Assembly (NCBI RefSeq): GCF_014696135.1
Contig: NZ_JACJPP010000012.1
Coordinates: forward strand, 1-64,000
Direction of reading: 5' to 3'
DNA length: 64,000 nt
Origin: Nodosilinea sp. FACHB-141
GTDB lineage: Bacteria; Cyanobacteriota; Cyanobacteriia; Phormidesmidales; Phormidesmidaceae
The number at the start of each line of letters is the position of its first letter. Positions within the stretch are counted from its first letter, which is position 1. The notes below the pieces were generated by a model that did no database searches, was not told the origin of the DNA, and was given only the letters and a program-made list of their open reading frames with translations. Made by a program: the position numbers and the translations under genes. This document shows, in pieces, positions 7,117 to 16,227 of this stretch.

Positions 7117-8616
7117 CTACCCCGGCACGGTAGCTTCAAATGTGCGCCCATCTTCGCGGCAGATTTCGTAGATCATGTTGCGACCCGACAGCGCCACGAT
7201 GGGCAGACTGCCACCCGGCTCGGTCCACTGGCTCACCATGTAGAAGTTGTCTAGGCCGGGGAGGCGCTTGGGCACGCCTTTAATCATCAGCGGCAGGGTG
7301 TCTTTGGTCAGCAGCCAGCCGCAGCTGGCACCCTGCCAATTGCCGGTGAGTTTTTCGTAGCTGAGGGGAGTGGTTACCTCCATGTTTTCCACAGCTGCCC
7401 CCAAGCCTGTGTAAAACTCCTCCATGCGCTCAATTAGCATCTCCGCCGCTTGGTTTGGATGGGCTACATGGCTTCCTTGCCAATCGCTGTAGTGGGTGGT
7501 CACCATGAGGCTCACGACTGATTTGCCAGGAGGGGCAAGCGATGGATCAAAGCAATAGTGTTTGACACCAATTTCGGCATGGGGCTGATTAGCGATCGCG
7601 ATCGGCTCCTCCAACAAATGCGTCACCCAGTGGGGCCGATGGGAAAAATCCATATTCACTCCCAGCGACACCTGAAACTGGGAATGCATCGGTAGATGCC
7701 CGTCGTAGAGCTTTTCGATGCGGCGGTTGACGTACTCGGCCTTGAGCAGGTCAAAGATGGTGCGGCGACCGTCGCAGGCAGAGATCACCCGAGCAGCTCG
7801 GTGCTCTTCGCCGCTGATTAGGCGCACCCCTACGGCTTGGTCATTCTCCACCAGCACGCGTTCCACTGGGGATGAATAGTGAATTTCACCGCCTAGTTCT
7901 AAATAGCGCTGTTCAATGGCGCGGGCAAATGCGATCGCCCCCCCTACTGGCGAGCCGGCATTACCGTTATCCAGATAAGCCAGCAGCGACATGCCTACCA
8001 TCACCGGCACATCGGGCCAAGCAAACATGTGGGGCATCGCCGATCGCAGAAACGGGTTCTTCACCTGCCCCGCTAGATCTCGCAGGGAGAGCTGACTCCA
8101 CTTGCCCAGCACTCCCATAAACGGCAGTACCTGCTTGCCCAGCCGCGCCCAATCCGCCGCTGTCATCATCGACTTGGGCTTTTGCTGCAACATCGACAGG
8201 TCAAAGCCCTTGAAGGTGCGCACCCCCTTACAAAATCCTTCGATGAGCTTGGCATCCTCCGGAGCTAGAGCCAGCAAGTGCGCTTGCAGCTCGTCGGGCT
8301 GGCTGTGCACCTGCAGCACCTTCCCCTGAGGGCCATGAATCTGCATGAATTCGGTCTGGTTGGTAAATTCTACCCCCTGCAACGCCCCCAGTTCTTGCCA
8401 CAGCTCGTAGAACGGCTGCCCCTCCCCTGTGCCAAAGATGTAGTGAATGCCAGCGTCGAAGGTGTAGCCCTGCCGCTGCCACGCTGTGCACAGACCCCCA
8501 GGTTTATCATGAGCTTCAAAAATTTGGCTACGGTAGCCGTTCATCTGGGCATAGCACCCGGCGGCTAGCCCAGAAATGCCAGCGCCAATGATGATAATGT
8601 CTGCAGTAGGGGCCAT
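7117..8616 (-). CDS. FAD-dependent oxidoreductase, phytoene desaturase / carotenoid isomerase-like
   Basis: The 499-residue protein has an N-terminal dinucleotide-binding fold (IIIIGAGISGLAAGCYAQ, residues 7-24) followed by EAHDKPGGLC, typical of CrtI/CrtH/RetSat-type flavoproteins. A conserved GIHYIFGTGEG segment lies near residue 56, and the C-terminal region has the FAD-contacting GGSLPIVALSGRN near 475. Relatives desaturate, isomerise or saturate polyenes such as carotenoids and retinoids. Similarity is not specific enough to call CrtH itself. No signal peptide is seen; such enzymes are membrane-associated. It stands alone, with a decayed transposase region upstream. Confidence 0.8.
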   Translation of the reverse strand: MAPTADIIIIGAGISGLAAGCYAQMNGYRSQIFEAHDKPGGLCTAWQRQGYTFDAGIHYIFGTGEGQPFYELWQELGALQGVEFTNQTEFMQIHGPQGKVLQVHSQPDELQAHLLALAPEDAKLIEGFCKGVRTFKGFDLSMLQQKPKSMMTAADWARLGKQVLPFMGVLGKWSQLSLRDLAGQVKNPFLRSAMPHMFAWPDVPVMVGMSLLAYLDNGNAGSPVGGAIAFARAIEQRYLELGGEIHYSSPVERVLVENDQAVGVRLISGEEHRAARVISACDGRRTIFDLLKAEYVNRRIEKLYDGHLPMHSQFQVSLGVNMDFSHRPHWVTHLLEEPIAIANQPHAEIGVKHYCFDPSLAPPGKSVVSLMVTTHYSDWQGSHVAHPNQAAEMLIERMEEFYTGLGAAVENMEVTTPLSYEKLTGNWQGASCGWLLTKDTLPLMIKGVPKRLPGLDNFYMVSQWTEPGGSLPIVALSGRNMIYEICREDGRTFEATVPG

Positions 8617-9250
8617 GGGATATGCGATCCAGCGCTGAATACCTCAACGCTAGGTTGCCCAGAGGACAACTAACCAAACCTACCAGAGTGTCTTGGATAG
8701 TGCCCCAGCTATCTTAAGGGGGTGCATTCCAGTCTGAATAGCTGACTGCTCCGTCCACAACCCCTTGCCATAAGCGGGCTTCGACGACATCAAGCCGCTG
8801 TTGAGCCTTACCCACGTTATCTAGAGGACTCCACTGACTTTAGGCCTTGACCGCTAGCCGGTGACTCTGTTGCTCACTCAGATTTAACGGTCCGACGATG
8901 CTTTAGATGTGCCGCTCTCGCCCACGCATCGTGCCGCTGTTGCTGCTACGGATAAAAAATGTCCAATGTCAGGCCCTACCAACTCCAGTAGATAAGCTCG
9001 AGCGATGACTTCTATCCCTTCGAGAGTATTGACATGCGCAGAGTTCGTCTCTTCGCACAACAGTTCGACGATCTGTTCGACATCGGCTTGGATCTGAGCA
9101 CGTTTATCGGCTTACGGATGCTTTTAGCTTAGTGCATCAGCGCTAAGCTAACCCCTGAGTACTTGTACTCTTCGAAAAAGTGGGATGTACCCTAGCTATT
9201 GTTGATGCTCCATTTAGGTTTGCTATAAGAAAGAAAGCTGTTCACTGGAT
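8617..9250. other. Intergenic region with decayed insertion-sequence DNA
   Basis: No intact gene is present between the oxidoreductase and the peptide synthetase. Most of the stretch, read on the minus strand, is protein-like but broken by stops and a frameshift, and looks like the remains of a transposase (separate entry). Confidence 0.6.
8720..9138 (-). pseudogene. Decayed transposase fragment, ISKra4-like
   Basis: Read from 9138 downward, one frame gives ADVEQIVELLCEE, then NTLEGIEVIARAY, then LELVGPDIGHF. This recalls the N-terminal region of cyanobacterial ISKra4-type transposases (EET..TLEGIE....L..V.PEIG.F). In-frame stops occur near the start and after about 65 codons. A second frame then gives LNLSEQQSHRLAVKA and, after a stop, AQQRLDVVEARLWQGVVDG. 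No ATG-led open frame survives and no flanking inverted repeats were identified. The family assignment is from memory of conserved spacing and needs a protein search. Confidence 0.4.
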
Positions 9251-11992
9251 TCAGGAAATGTGCTGACTTGCCTGAGCTTTGCTTAAACAATTAGCAAATT
9301 CTTGGGCTAATACCTGTACGTGGGGTTCATGCAACATATTCACATGATCTCCAGGTACATCATGAACCTCTAACCCTCCGCCTGCAAAATCTCGCCAACC
9401 TAACCCTTCATCCAAGTAAGCTTGGGAATAGTAGATTTCTTCTGTTGCCCGAAAGAGAGTGAGCTTACCAGGGTACGTCTCGTAAATATACTTCTTAGAT
9501 GCCGCCTTATTCTCTTCTAGAACCATCAGGAACTGCTGTTCATAGGACAAATTCTGGCCTAGCTTCAAACTTAACTTGTTATAGCGGTACAACAAACTTG
9601 GCCAAATATCATTCCATCGGCGCTTCACTTTATTCAGCAGGTAGGGCAAGCCTTGGTCGAAGAGATTAGCAAAGTGGGATGATGCTCTTCCAAGTTTTGC
9701 ACTGATATCTTCTGGGCCAAAGGTGTCCAACAAGGCTAGTAACCCTACGGTTTCTCCTTGTCTTACCAGTTGTTGAGCAATTTCAAAAACAATCTCCCCA
9801 CCGAATGAGACTCCGGCTATGAAATATGGACCCACAGGTTGGACTATCCGCATCTCTTGCACATAAAATGCCGCAAGATCCTTGATTTGATTTGGGGGTG
9901 CATTTTTGCGCTCAAGCATTTGAGCAGATAAGCCGTAAACGGGTTGCGCAGGATCTAAATAACTAACCAGTGGACGGAGGAAAATACCGTTTTCCCCTAA
10001 CACATGAATGCAAAATAAAGGCGATATTGTTGCAGGATTTCCGGCTTGGATAACAATCATGGAAGAACTCATAGCAGGCACCTGATCATGCTGCAAGAAG
10101 TTCGCTAGTTGTTCCACTGTTGGGGCCTGGAAAATTGCAGCGGGTGGAAGCGATCGATTGAAATGATATTCGATGTGCTGGCACAACCGGGCAATTAACA
10201 AAGAATGGCCGCCCAATTCAAAAAAGTTGTCCGTAATGCTGATATTGGTGATGCCTAGAATAGTTTCCCAAATCTCCAATAGCTTGCTTTCAGTGGAATT
10301 AGAAGGAGCAACGACTGGTTTAGTCTCACCTTGGTTGCGTGTATCAGGGGCGGGAAAGTTGGTGCGATCGACTTTGCCGTTCGGCGACAGAGGAAAAGTA
10401 TCCATTTCCACAAAAGCCGCTGGCACCATATATTCAGGGAGTTTTTGGCACAAAAAAGTACGAATGTCGCTCAGGTTAAGTGCGTGATTGGGTTGAGCGA
10501 TTAAGTAGCCCACAAGATGTTTGTCTCCAGGCACATCTTCGCGGGCCAGGACGATTGCTTGCCGCACTGAGGGATGCTGCTCCAGACCCGTTTCGATTTC
10601 ACCCAGTTCGATCCGGAAGCCCCGCAATTTCACCTGAAAATCGACCCGCCCAATAAATTCTAGGTTGCCGTCGGGTAAGTAGCGCACGGTATCCCCAGTT
10701 TTGTAGAGCCGAGAGTGAGGGTCGTCACTAAATGGATTGGGTATGAATTTTTCGGCAGTTCGAGAGGGAAGCTGATGATACCCAATGGCTACCCCAGGGC
10801 CTCCAATGTGGAGTTCTCCTACTTCGCCAAAGGGGACTGGCTCTAAATCTGGATTGAGCACGTAGACTTCGACGTTGGCGATTGGTTTGCCAATAGGAAT
10901 TTCGCCCTGATCAGGATGGTACTGAGACTGGGCAGGATCGTAGAGGGTCGCTGTAACTGTGGTTTCGGTTGGACCATACGTATTCAACCAGCGGGGGTAA
11001 TGGCCCACCAAGCGAACCCATTCTGCGTAGGATAACCGGGAGGCTTTTTCTCCACCGACGACGACCAAGCGCACCGACGGAGGCATTGAGAGTTGTAGAA
11101 GAGCTAGCCCACTCACTAATTCGTGCCAGAAGGCAGTGGGCAAATTAAGGATCGTGATGTCACGAGCTGCGACAAACTCTAGGAACTGGCGAATAGATGT
11201 GGAAATTTCGGCTGTCCGCAAAACCAGTGTAGCTCCGTTAAGCAGCGTGGGAAATAGCTCTTCGACAATGATGTCAAAGCTAATGCTGGAGAATTGCAAC
11301 ACGCGATCGCGGCTGTCCAATTCAAATGCTTGGGTTATTGCAACACTATGGTTGATAACGCCGCGATGGGTGATCTTTACCCCTTTGGGAGCTCCCGTGG
11401 AACCAGAGGTGTAAATCACATAGGCGGGATGTTCGGGGAGAATAGGTCGTCCTAGATTGTGCCTAGGGTAAGGTGCGATCGCGGTTTCCCAGTCGGTGTC
11501 TACAGAGATCACCCGGGCCGAATGGTCTGGCAACCCATAGATCAGGTGTTTTTGTGTCAATAAAAAATTGGCTTGGGAATTTTGCAGCATGTACTGCTGC
11601 CGTTGTTGCGGGTAGGTTGGATCAATCGGTACATAAGCGCCTCCGGCCTTCAATACACCCCAAATGCTAACTATCAGTTCCAGGCAACGCTCCATCGAAA
11701 TTGCTACTAATTCCTGAGGCTGCAGGCCTTGCGCCAGAAGAAAATGAGCAAGTTGGTTGGCCCGTTCGTTGAGGTCCTGGTAAGTGAGGGATTGTTCTAG
11801 GAAAGATACTGCGATCGCGTGCGGTGTAGCCTCAACCTGAGCTTCAAACCACTCATGAACACAATCATATGGATTGTGACAATTAGACCGATGTAAGCTC
11901 TCGCGTAGTGTCAAAGCCTCTGCAACCGGAGAAGGATGGCTGTTCAGCTGCGATTTTTCCTGATTGTTAGATCCAGGACCCGTTAAGATCAT
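9251..11992 (-). CDS. Nonribosomal peptide synthetase-like protein, A-PCP-TE
   Basis: The 913-residue protein has an adenylation domain (about 45-550), a carrier domain (about 560-635) and a thioesterase (about 650-900). Core motifs visible are YVIYTSGSTGAPKGV (A3), NTYGPTETTV (A5), YKTGDTVRYLPDG (A7) and PNGKVDR (A10). The carrier has DNFFELGGHSLL with the phosphopantetheine Ser, and the thioesterase has the nucleophile elbow GVSFGG. There is no condensation domain: the protein begins within a linker (CVHEWFEAQVEATP) that normally follows one. A hand alignment to GrsA suggests the pocket D-I-E-N-V-G-T-V-T-K; Asp235 is kept, favouring an amino acid substrate. No partner biosynthetic genes are adjacent. 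The product is unknown. Confidence 0.9.
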   Translation of the reverse strand: MILTGPGSNNQEKSQLNSHPSPVAEALTLRESLHRSNCHNPYDCVHEWFEAQVEATPHAIAVSFLEQSLTYQDLNERANQLAHFLLAQGLQPQELVAISMERCLELIVSIWGVLKAGGAYVPIDPTYPQQRQQYMLQNSQANFLLTQKHLIYGLPDHSARVISVDTDWETAIAPYPRHNLGRPILPEHPAYVIYTSGSTGAPKGVKITHRGVINHSVAITQAFELDSRDRVLQFSSISFDIIVEELFPTLLNGATLVLRTAEISTSIRQFLEFVAARDITILNLPTAFWHELVSGLALLQLSMPPSVRLVVVGGEKASRLSYAEWVRLVGHYPRWLNTYGPTETTVTATLYDPAQSQYHPDQGEIPIGKPIANVEVYVLNPDLEPVPFGEVGELHIGGPGVAIGYHQLPSRTAEKFIPNPFSDDPHSRLYKTGDTVRYLPDGNLEFIGRVDFQVKLRGFRIELGEIETGLEQHPSVRQAIVLAREDVPGDKHLVGYLIAQPNHALNLSDIRTFLCQKLPEYMVPAAFVEMDTFPLSPNGKVDRTNFPAPDTRNQGETKPVVAPSNSTESKLLEIWETILGITNISITDNFFELGGHSLLIARLCQHIEYHFNRSLPPAAIFQAPTVEQLANFLQHDQVPAMSSSMIVIQAGNPATISPLFCIHVLGENGIFLRPLVSYLDPAQPVYGLSAQMLERKNAPPNQIKDLAAFYVQEMRIVQPVGPYFIAGVSFGGEIVFEIAQQLVRQGETVGLLALLDTFGPEDISAKLGRASSHFANLFDQGLPYLLNKVKRRWNDIWPSLLYRYNKLSLKLGQNLSYEQQFLMVLEENKAASKKYIYETYPGKLTLFRATEEIYYSQAYLDEGLGWRDFAGGGLEVHDVPGDHVNMLHEPHVQVLAQEFANCLSKAQASQHIS

Positions 11993-13294
11993 TTATTGAC
12001 TAAGCTCCAAACACCCAAAGACTGTATCCATTAGGCATGAATTAATCCATTAGTCATGAATCAAGATGACTAACTAATTTCAGTAAATGCACAAAAATAA
12101 TTGCAAGTCATCGAACATTGATTGCTAATTAGAACCCACTAACAGAATTAGGCATAGATGCTGTGAGAGCGACAGAAACCGCTGAATTTGAAGTGGCATA
12201 CAATTACTTGTACACAGCAAATCAAAAACGCCTAATTCGTGCCCAATGCACAATGACAGCTCTTTTCGTGTCTACCTAAAGACAAACGATAGGCAAATTT
12301 ACTAACATGACTCGCTTCAGTATAATATCCTCCTTATGAGAGAGGCGTAAAGCACGAGAAGATTCTCGTGAAAAATACGTTAAAAATAACGACAACTTAG
12401 ATTACTTGCTGAGCTTATTCTTTTTATAGATTTTTATCTATTGTCAAGTGGTGACTCCTGCCATACGTTCGAGGGGTGCGGCTTTACATTAGCAGCTAAG
12501 AGGGAAGCGTTTGACCTGGACGAGAAGCTCGCAAAGCCTGCACTAAGGCGTTGCTGATTCAGAGTATGAACTGAATTCTGCGAATACTGAGGACTCGTTC
12601 AAAGTTCTGCAAAAGCATATCTATATTCAGCAACGCTAAATTGTCGTCATTCATGATGTATTCCTTGGCTGATTATTTTGCTTTATTTAGAAGAATGCGG
12701 CCCTTCTTTTTCCTCCGTATACCACAAAACAACATGATTCCTTAGTAATTAACAAATGAGTAATTACCTACACACAGACAGGCTGCATAGCCCTCAATTT
12801 GTCAAAGATTCATCAGTTGCCAATCCTTCAGCCTTAAGGGGGTCTAAGTTTGATGGTATTGAGTAGAAATCCTTTGGGAGAGAAGATGCCGTTCTCCTGC
12901 TAACCCGGTAACTGCTGTTTCGCTGACGATTTGATAGACCTTTTTGCGAAACGCCACCTGGTAGAACTCTTCGAGAAGAGGGCGGTAAAATAATTCACAG
13001 ATTCCCGTGGTATTCGTAGTGGGCACGTTGCTACAATACTCCGTGCCTCTGTCGATAAATGCCTAATAGCCACACGTCGTTGATCTTGAAGCAGGGAATT
13101 AGTCGGTTGTTGAGCACAATATACCCATGTATTAAGTCGGGGCGGCAGAGGCGGCAGAAGTCCGTTAGACCTGGCTTGAGCAACGGGAGCGCAATCAGCC
13201 AAATTGCAGTTGACACTTCTTGCCTGCCGATCGCACCCCACCCTCTGGGCACCCTAAACCCTAGTATCAGGGCTCTCTCAGGGGATAACACAAC
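11993..13294. other. 1.3-kb intergenic region upstream of the peptide synthetase
   Basis: AT-rich DNA without a supported gene. It holds an 8-bp perfect hairpin (CACGAGAA/TTCTCGTG, 12353-12370), a MITE-like element (separate entry), and, on the minus strand at 12844-13291, short protein-like frames broken by stops that may be remnants of a gene. No condensation-domain motif (HHxxxDG) is visible, so the synthetase was not simply split here. Confidence 0.5.
12547..12637. mobile_element. MITE-like element with 10-bp terminal inverted repeats
   Basis: GCGTTGCTGA at 12548-12557 and its exact inverse TCAGCAACGC at 12627-12636 bound about 90 bases with no coding capacity. Both ends lie beside TAA sequences (CTAAG / CTAAA). 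The terminal sequence resembles ends of IS elements common in cyanobacteria. With one copy visible, transposition cannot be shown. Confidence 0.4.
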
Positions 13295-14821
13295 ATGTTG
13301 GCAAGGGTCTGGAGCGCGGCGCTAGTGGGCATCGATGCCCTCAAGGTTGGGGTCGAAGTCGATATCTCGGGCGGCTTGCCTGGTGTAGTTGTTGTAGGCC
13401 TGCCCGATACCGCTGTCCAAGAGTCCCGCGAGCGGGTCAAGGCCGCCCTTAAAAATGCTGGCTTTCCCTTTCCCATGCGCAAGGTGGTGATCAACCTCAC
13501 CCCCGCCGACCTTCGCAAAGAAGGCCCTATTTTTGACCTGCCCATCAGCGTTGGCATTCTCGCCGCCTCAGAACAGGTGAACACCGATGCCCTCAACGAC
13601 CTGCTGTTTTTGGGAGAAGTCTCCCTCGATGGCAGCCTGCGGGCGGTGGCCGGAGTACTGCCGATCGCAGCAGCAGCGCAAAAACTTGGTATTCGCTGCC
13701 TGGTAGTGCCCGCCGACAACGGGCGCGAGGCCGCCGTAGTGCCAGGGCTGACGGTCTACAGCTTTAATCACCTATCGGAAGTTGCAGATTTCCTTAACAA
13801 CCCCTCAGGCCACAACCCCGTGGTGGTCGATACCAAACTAGCAATGAACTCAACTGCAAACGCGCTGAATTTGCGAGATGTGAAAGGTCAGGCTCAAGCT
13901 CGCCGTGCTCTGGAGATCGCCGCTGCAGGCGGCCATAATCTTATCTTCGTCGGACCTCCTGGCAGTGGCAAAACCATGCTGGCTCGTCGTCTACCCTCCA
14001 TTCTGCCACCGCTGCAATTTGAAGAAGCCCTAGATGTCACCCAGATTCACTCCGTTGCTGGACTATTAAAGGAGAAAGGGACTCTGGTGAATACGCGCCC
14101 CTTTCGCAGTCCCCACCATTCTGCCTCCGGACCATCCCTGGTTGGCGGTGGCAGCTACCCCAAGCCGGGAGAAATCTCTCTGGCCCACCGAGGGATCCTT
14201 TTTCTCGATGAGCTGACGGAATTTAAGCGCGATGTGCTGGAATATCTGCGCCAACCCCTCGAAGACGGCTACGTCACCATTACTCGCACCCGCCAATCTG
14301 TCGTTTTCCCGGCTCAGTTCACCCTGATCGCCAGCACCAATCCCTGCCCCTGTGGCTTCTACGGTGACTCGGTGCAACCCTGTACCTGTAGCCCCCGCAG
14401 CCGCGAAAACTACTGGTCGCGCCTCTCAGGTCCCCTAATGGATCGGATCGATTTGCAGGTGGTGGTCAGCCGCATCAAGCCCGAAGAGATGACCCAGCAC
14501 CAGCCAGGGGAAGCGTCGGAACCAGTACGCGATCGCGTACTGGCTGCCCGCCAGCGCGCCCACGATCGCTTCAAAACCGAGCCTGGTCTGCAATGCAACG
14601 CCGATATGCAGAGCCGCCACCTAAAGCACTGGTGCCCGCTGGATAATACCAGTAAAACACTGCTAGAAGGAGCTGTACGCCAGCTAGGGCTGTCAGCCCG
14701 CGCCATGGATCGCATCCTCAAAGTCGGCCGCACCATCGCTGATTTGGATGGCGCTGAGGATCTGCAAACCCACCACATCGCCGAGGCGATTCAATACCGC
14801 ACCATCGATCGCATGCAGTGA
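13295..14821 (+). CDS. comM: YifB/ComM-family Mg-chelatase-like AAA+ ATPase
   Basis: The 508-residue product matches the ComM/YifB family in length and order. It has an N-terminal Lon-protease-like domain (LPGVVVVGLPDTAVQESRER, about 28-47), a central AAA+ module with Walker A GPPGSGKTML (about 222) and Walker B ILFLDELTEF, and a C-terminal Mg-chelatase domain including the Cys-containing NPCPCGFYGD and CTCSP segments. ComM is a hexameric helicase that promotes branch migration and integration of single-stranded DNA during natural transformation. Here it is a single-gene unit preceded by a long intergenic region. Confidence 0.93.
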   Translation: MLARVWSAALVGIDALKVGVEVDISGGLPGVVVVGLPDTAVQESRERVKAALKNAGFPFPMRKVVINLTPADLRKEGPIFDLPISVGILAASEQVNTDALNDLLFLGEVSLDGSLRAVAGVLPIAAAAQKLGIRCLVVPADNGREAAVVPGLTVYSFNHLSEVADFLNNPSGHNPVVVDTKLAMNSTANALNLRDVKGQAQARRALEIAAAGGHNLIFVGPPGSGKTMLARRLPSILPPLQFEEALDVTQIHSVAGLLKEKGTLVNTRPFRSPHHSASGPSLVGGGSYPKPGEISLAHRGILFLDELTEFKRDVLEYLRQPLEDGYVTITRTRQSVVFPAQFTLIASTNPCPCGFYGDSVQPCTCSPRSRENYWSRLSGPLMDRIDLQVVVSRIKPEEMTQHQPGEASEPVRDRVLAARQRAHDRFKTEPGLQCNADMQSRHLKHWCPLDNTSKTLLEGAVRQLGLSARAMDRILKVGRTIADLDGAEDLQTHHIAEAIQYRTIDRMQ

Positions 14822-14927
14822 ACAATGAAGCCACCCACGGCGACTGCGCCAATCTCGGCGACAAGCTCGTTACTGCCTTAACTAATCATCGGTAGGGTAG
14901 ATAAATCTGTTCTGCATCTGGCATCTT

Positions 14928-15518
14928 TCAAGCTGTCAAATACCCCTTCGCTACGGACTCTTCAATCACCTCCAGTACAAAGGGCCACAGTTCTGGAGCA
15001 CCTTTTTCCACTGGAGCCATACGCCTCATCACCTGGGAGCGGCTGATGCCGTGCTGCTTCCAGGTGCCGCCTTGGGTTTGCCAATTGTGCAGCAGGGGTT
15101 GGATGCGATCCAGCGAGGCGGCAAAGCGAGCGGTGGGGGTGGCCTGGGCTTCAAACTCGTCCCAGATTTGGCGGAGGTCTTGGGCGATCGCCCCTGGGAG
15201 CAGGCCAAAGATGCGATCGGCCGCCCGTTGCTCGCGATCGGCCTTGTCGTCATGCCCCGCCGCGTCGTAGCAGAAGGTGTCGCCCGCATCAATTTCCACC
15301 AGATCGTGAATTAGCACCTGGTGAATTGCCCGCTGCATATCCACCTCAGCAGGGGCGTATTCTGCCAGCACCAAGGCCATCATCGCCAGGTGCCAGGAAT
15401 GCTCGGCGCTGTTCTCACGGCGGGAGGCATCCATCAGTTGGGTTTGGCGCAAAACCTGCTTGAGCTGGTCGATCTCGACCACGAAGGCGATTTGTTGCTG
15501 GAGTCGTTGGTTGGTCAT
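14928..15518 (-). CDS. HD-domain phosphohydrolase, YfbR/HDDC2-like
   Basis: The 196-residue protein starts at the ATG giving MTNQRLQQQIAFVVEID. It carries the HD-superfamily metal ligands: ENSAEHSWHLAMMAL near residue 35 (first His), IHDLVEIDAGD near 70 (the HD pair) and a later Asp in ASLDRIQPLLHNW. This arrangement is typical of HDDC2/YfbR-like enzymes, which remove phosphate from deoxynucleoside monophosphates. Substrate is inferred from the family. Its start codon overlaps the promoter of the divergent SRP RNA gene, so the two are probably transcribed from a shared region. Confidence 0.85.
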   Translation of the reverse strand: MTNQRLQQQIAFVVEIDQLKQVLRQTQLMDASRRENSAEHSWHLAMMALVLAEYAPAEVDMQRAIHQVLIHDLVEIDAGDTFCYDAAGHDDKADREQRAADRIFGLLPGAIAQDLRQIWDEFEAQATPTARFAASLDRIQPLLHNWQTQGGTWKQHGISRSQVMRRMAPVEKGAPELWPFVLEVIEESVAKGYLTA

Positions 15519-15536
15519 GAAGGCAAGTGTTATAAT
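15507..15536 (+). promoter_or_regulatory. Promoter of the SRP RNA gene
   Basis: A consensus TATAAT lies at 15531-15536, seven bases before the RNA start, with TTGGTT 18 bases upstream as a possible -35. The elements overlap the start codon of the divergent HD-domain gene. Confidence 0.6.
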
Positions 15537-15542
15537 GAAGAT

Positions 15543-15640
15543 GACTCGGACCCATGCGGTCGCAACGCCCAAATCATGTCAGGACCGGAAGGTAGCAGCA
15601 TTACGGGATGCTTGTGACAGGCGTGGACTCCGGGTCTTTT
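15543..15640 (+). ncRNA. ffs: Signal recognition particle RNA, small bacterial type (4.5S)
   Basis: The sequence contains the diagnostic helix 8 core AGGACCGGAAGGTAGCAGC, where Ffh binds the GGAA tetraloop region and the symmetric loop. The 5' segment GACTCGGACCCATGC can pair with the 3' segment GCGTGGACTCCGGGTC to form the long stem, and four T residues follow. At about 95 bases it matches the small SRP RNA of cyanobacteria. It guides membrane-protein ribosomes to the translocon together with Ffh. Confidence 0.95.
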
Positions 15641-15851
15641 AATTTGGCGCTTAAGTAGGACTTCGCTACACCATTTAAGCGGCTAGAGTAACGTAAGATT
15701 TCTGACTATCCTCATTTTTGCTAGTTTTGCTTAGCCTGGGGCTAGGGGGTGGGGTTTTCCGCCTTAGACAGCGTGCCATTGCCCCTGGTCATTGGGCCAG
15801 CGTCTTCTCTAAGCTGGCAGTGTATACAGAGCAATGGGGAGGCTGCCAACT

Positions 15852-16223
15852 ATGGCCGGTTTTGGAGATTTGGTGAAAAAGGCGTTCTACCTAGGGGTTG
15901 GGGTCGCTTCCTACGCCGGTGAGAAAGCGGGCGACACCCTCAAAGATTTGCGCGAGCAGACCCAGGGCATTGTCAATGAACTGGTGGCGCGGGGCGAGAT
16001 TACGGCTGAGGAAGCCCAGCGCTTGGTAAATGAGATGGTCAACCGTGCCCAGGATGGGGCAACCTCACCCACCGAAAACCTACCGCAGCCCCGGCCCATT
16101 GAAATTTTGGATGACGACGCCCCTCTGTCTAACCCCACCGACGCCCAAACTGCTGCTTTGCGTGAGCAGGTGGCTACTCTGCGCCAAGAATTAGAAACTT
16201 TGAAACAAAAGTCGAGCAACTAG
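15852..16223 (+). CDS. Phasin-like / coiled-coil cyanobacterial protein
   Basis: The 123-residue product begins MAGFGDLVKKAFYLGVG, a short amphipathic N-terminus, followed by an AGEKAGDTLKDL helix, an EITAEEAQRLVNEMV helix and a C-terminal coiled coil (ALREQVATLRQELETLKQ). The layout resembles the PhaF/phasin-related family, whose members coat storage granules, but it is not firm proof of that role. The start is chosen because GGGAGG lies nine bases before this ATG; another ATG 18 bases upstream overlaps that site. The next gene begins four bases after its stop, implying co-translation. Confidence 0.7.
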   Translation: MAGFGDLVKKAFYLGVGVASYAGEKAGDTLKDLREQTQGIVNELVARGEITAEEAQRLVNEMVNRAQDGATSPTENLPQPRPIEILDDDAPLSNPTDAQTAALREQVATLRQELETLKQKSSN

Positions 16224-16227
16224 CCCT

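Noticed and set aside
12844-13291. Minus-strand frames upstream of comM (ELFYRPLLEEFYQVAFRKK and others)
   Set aside because: Protein-like fragments in more than one frame, broken by stops, with no family recognised; too weak to call a gene or pseudogene.
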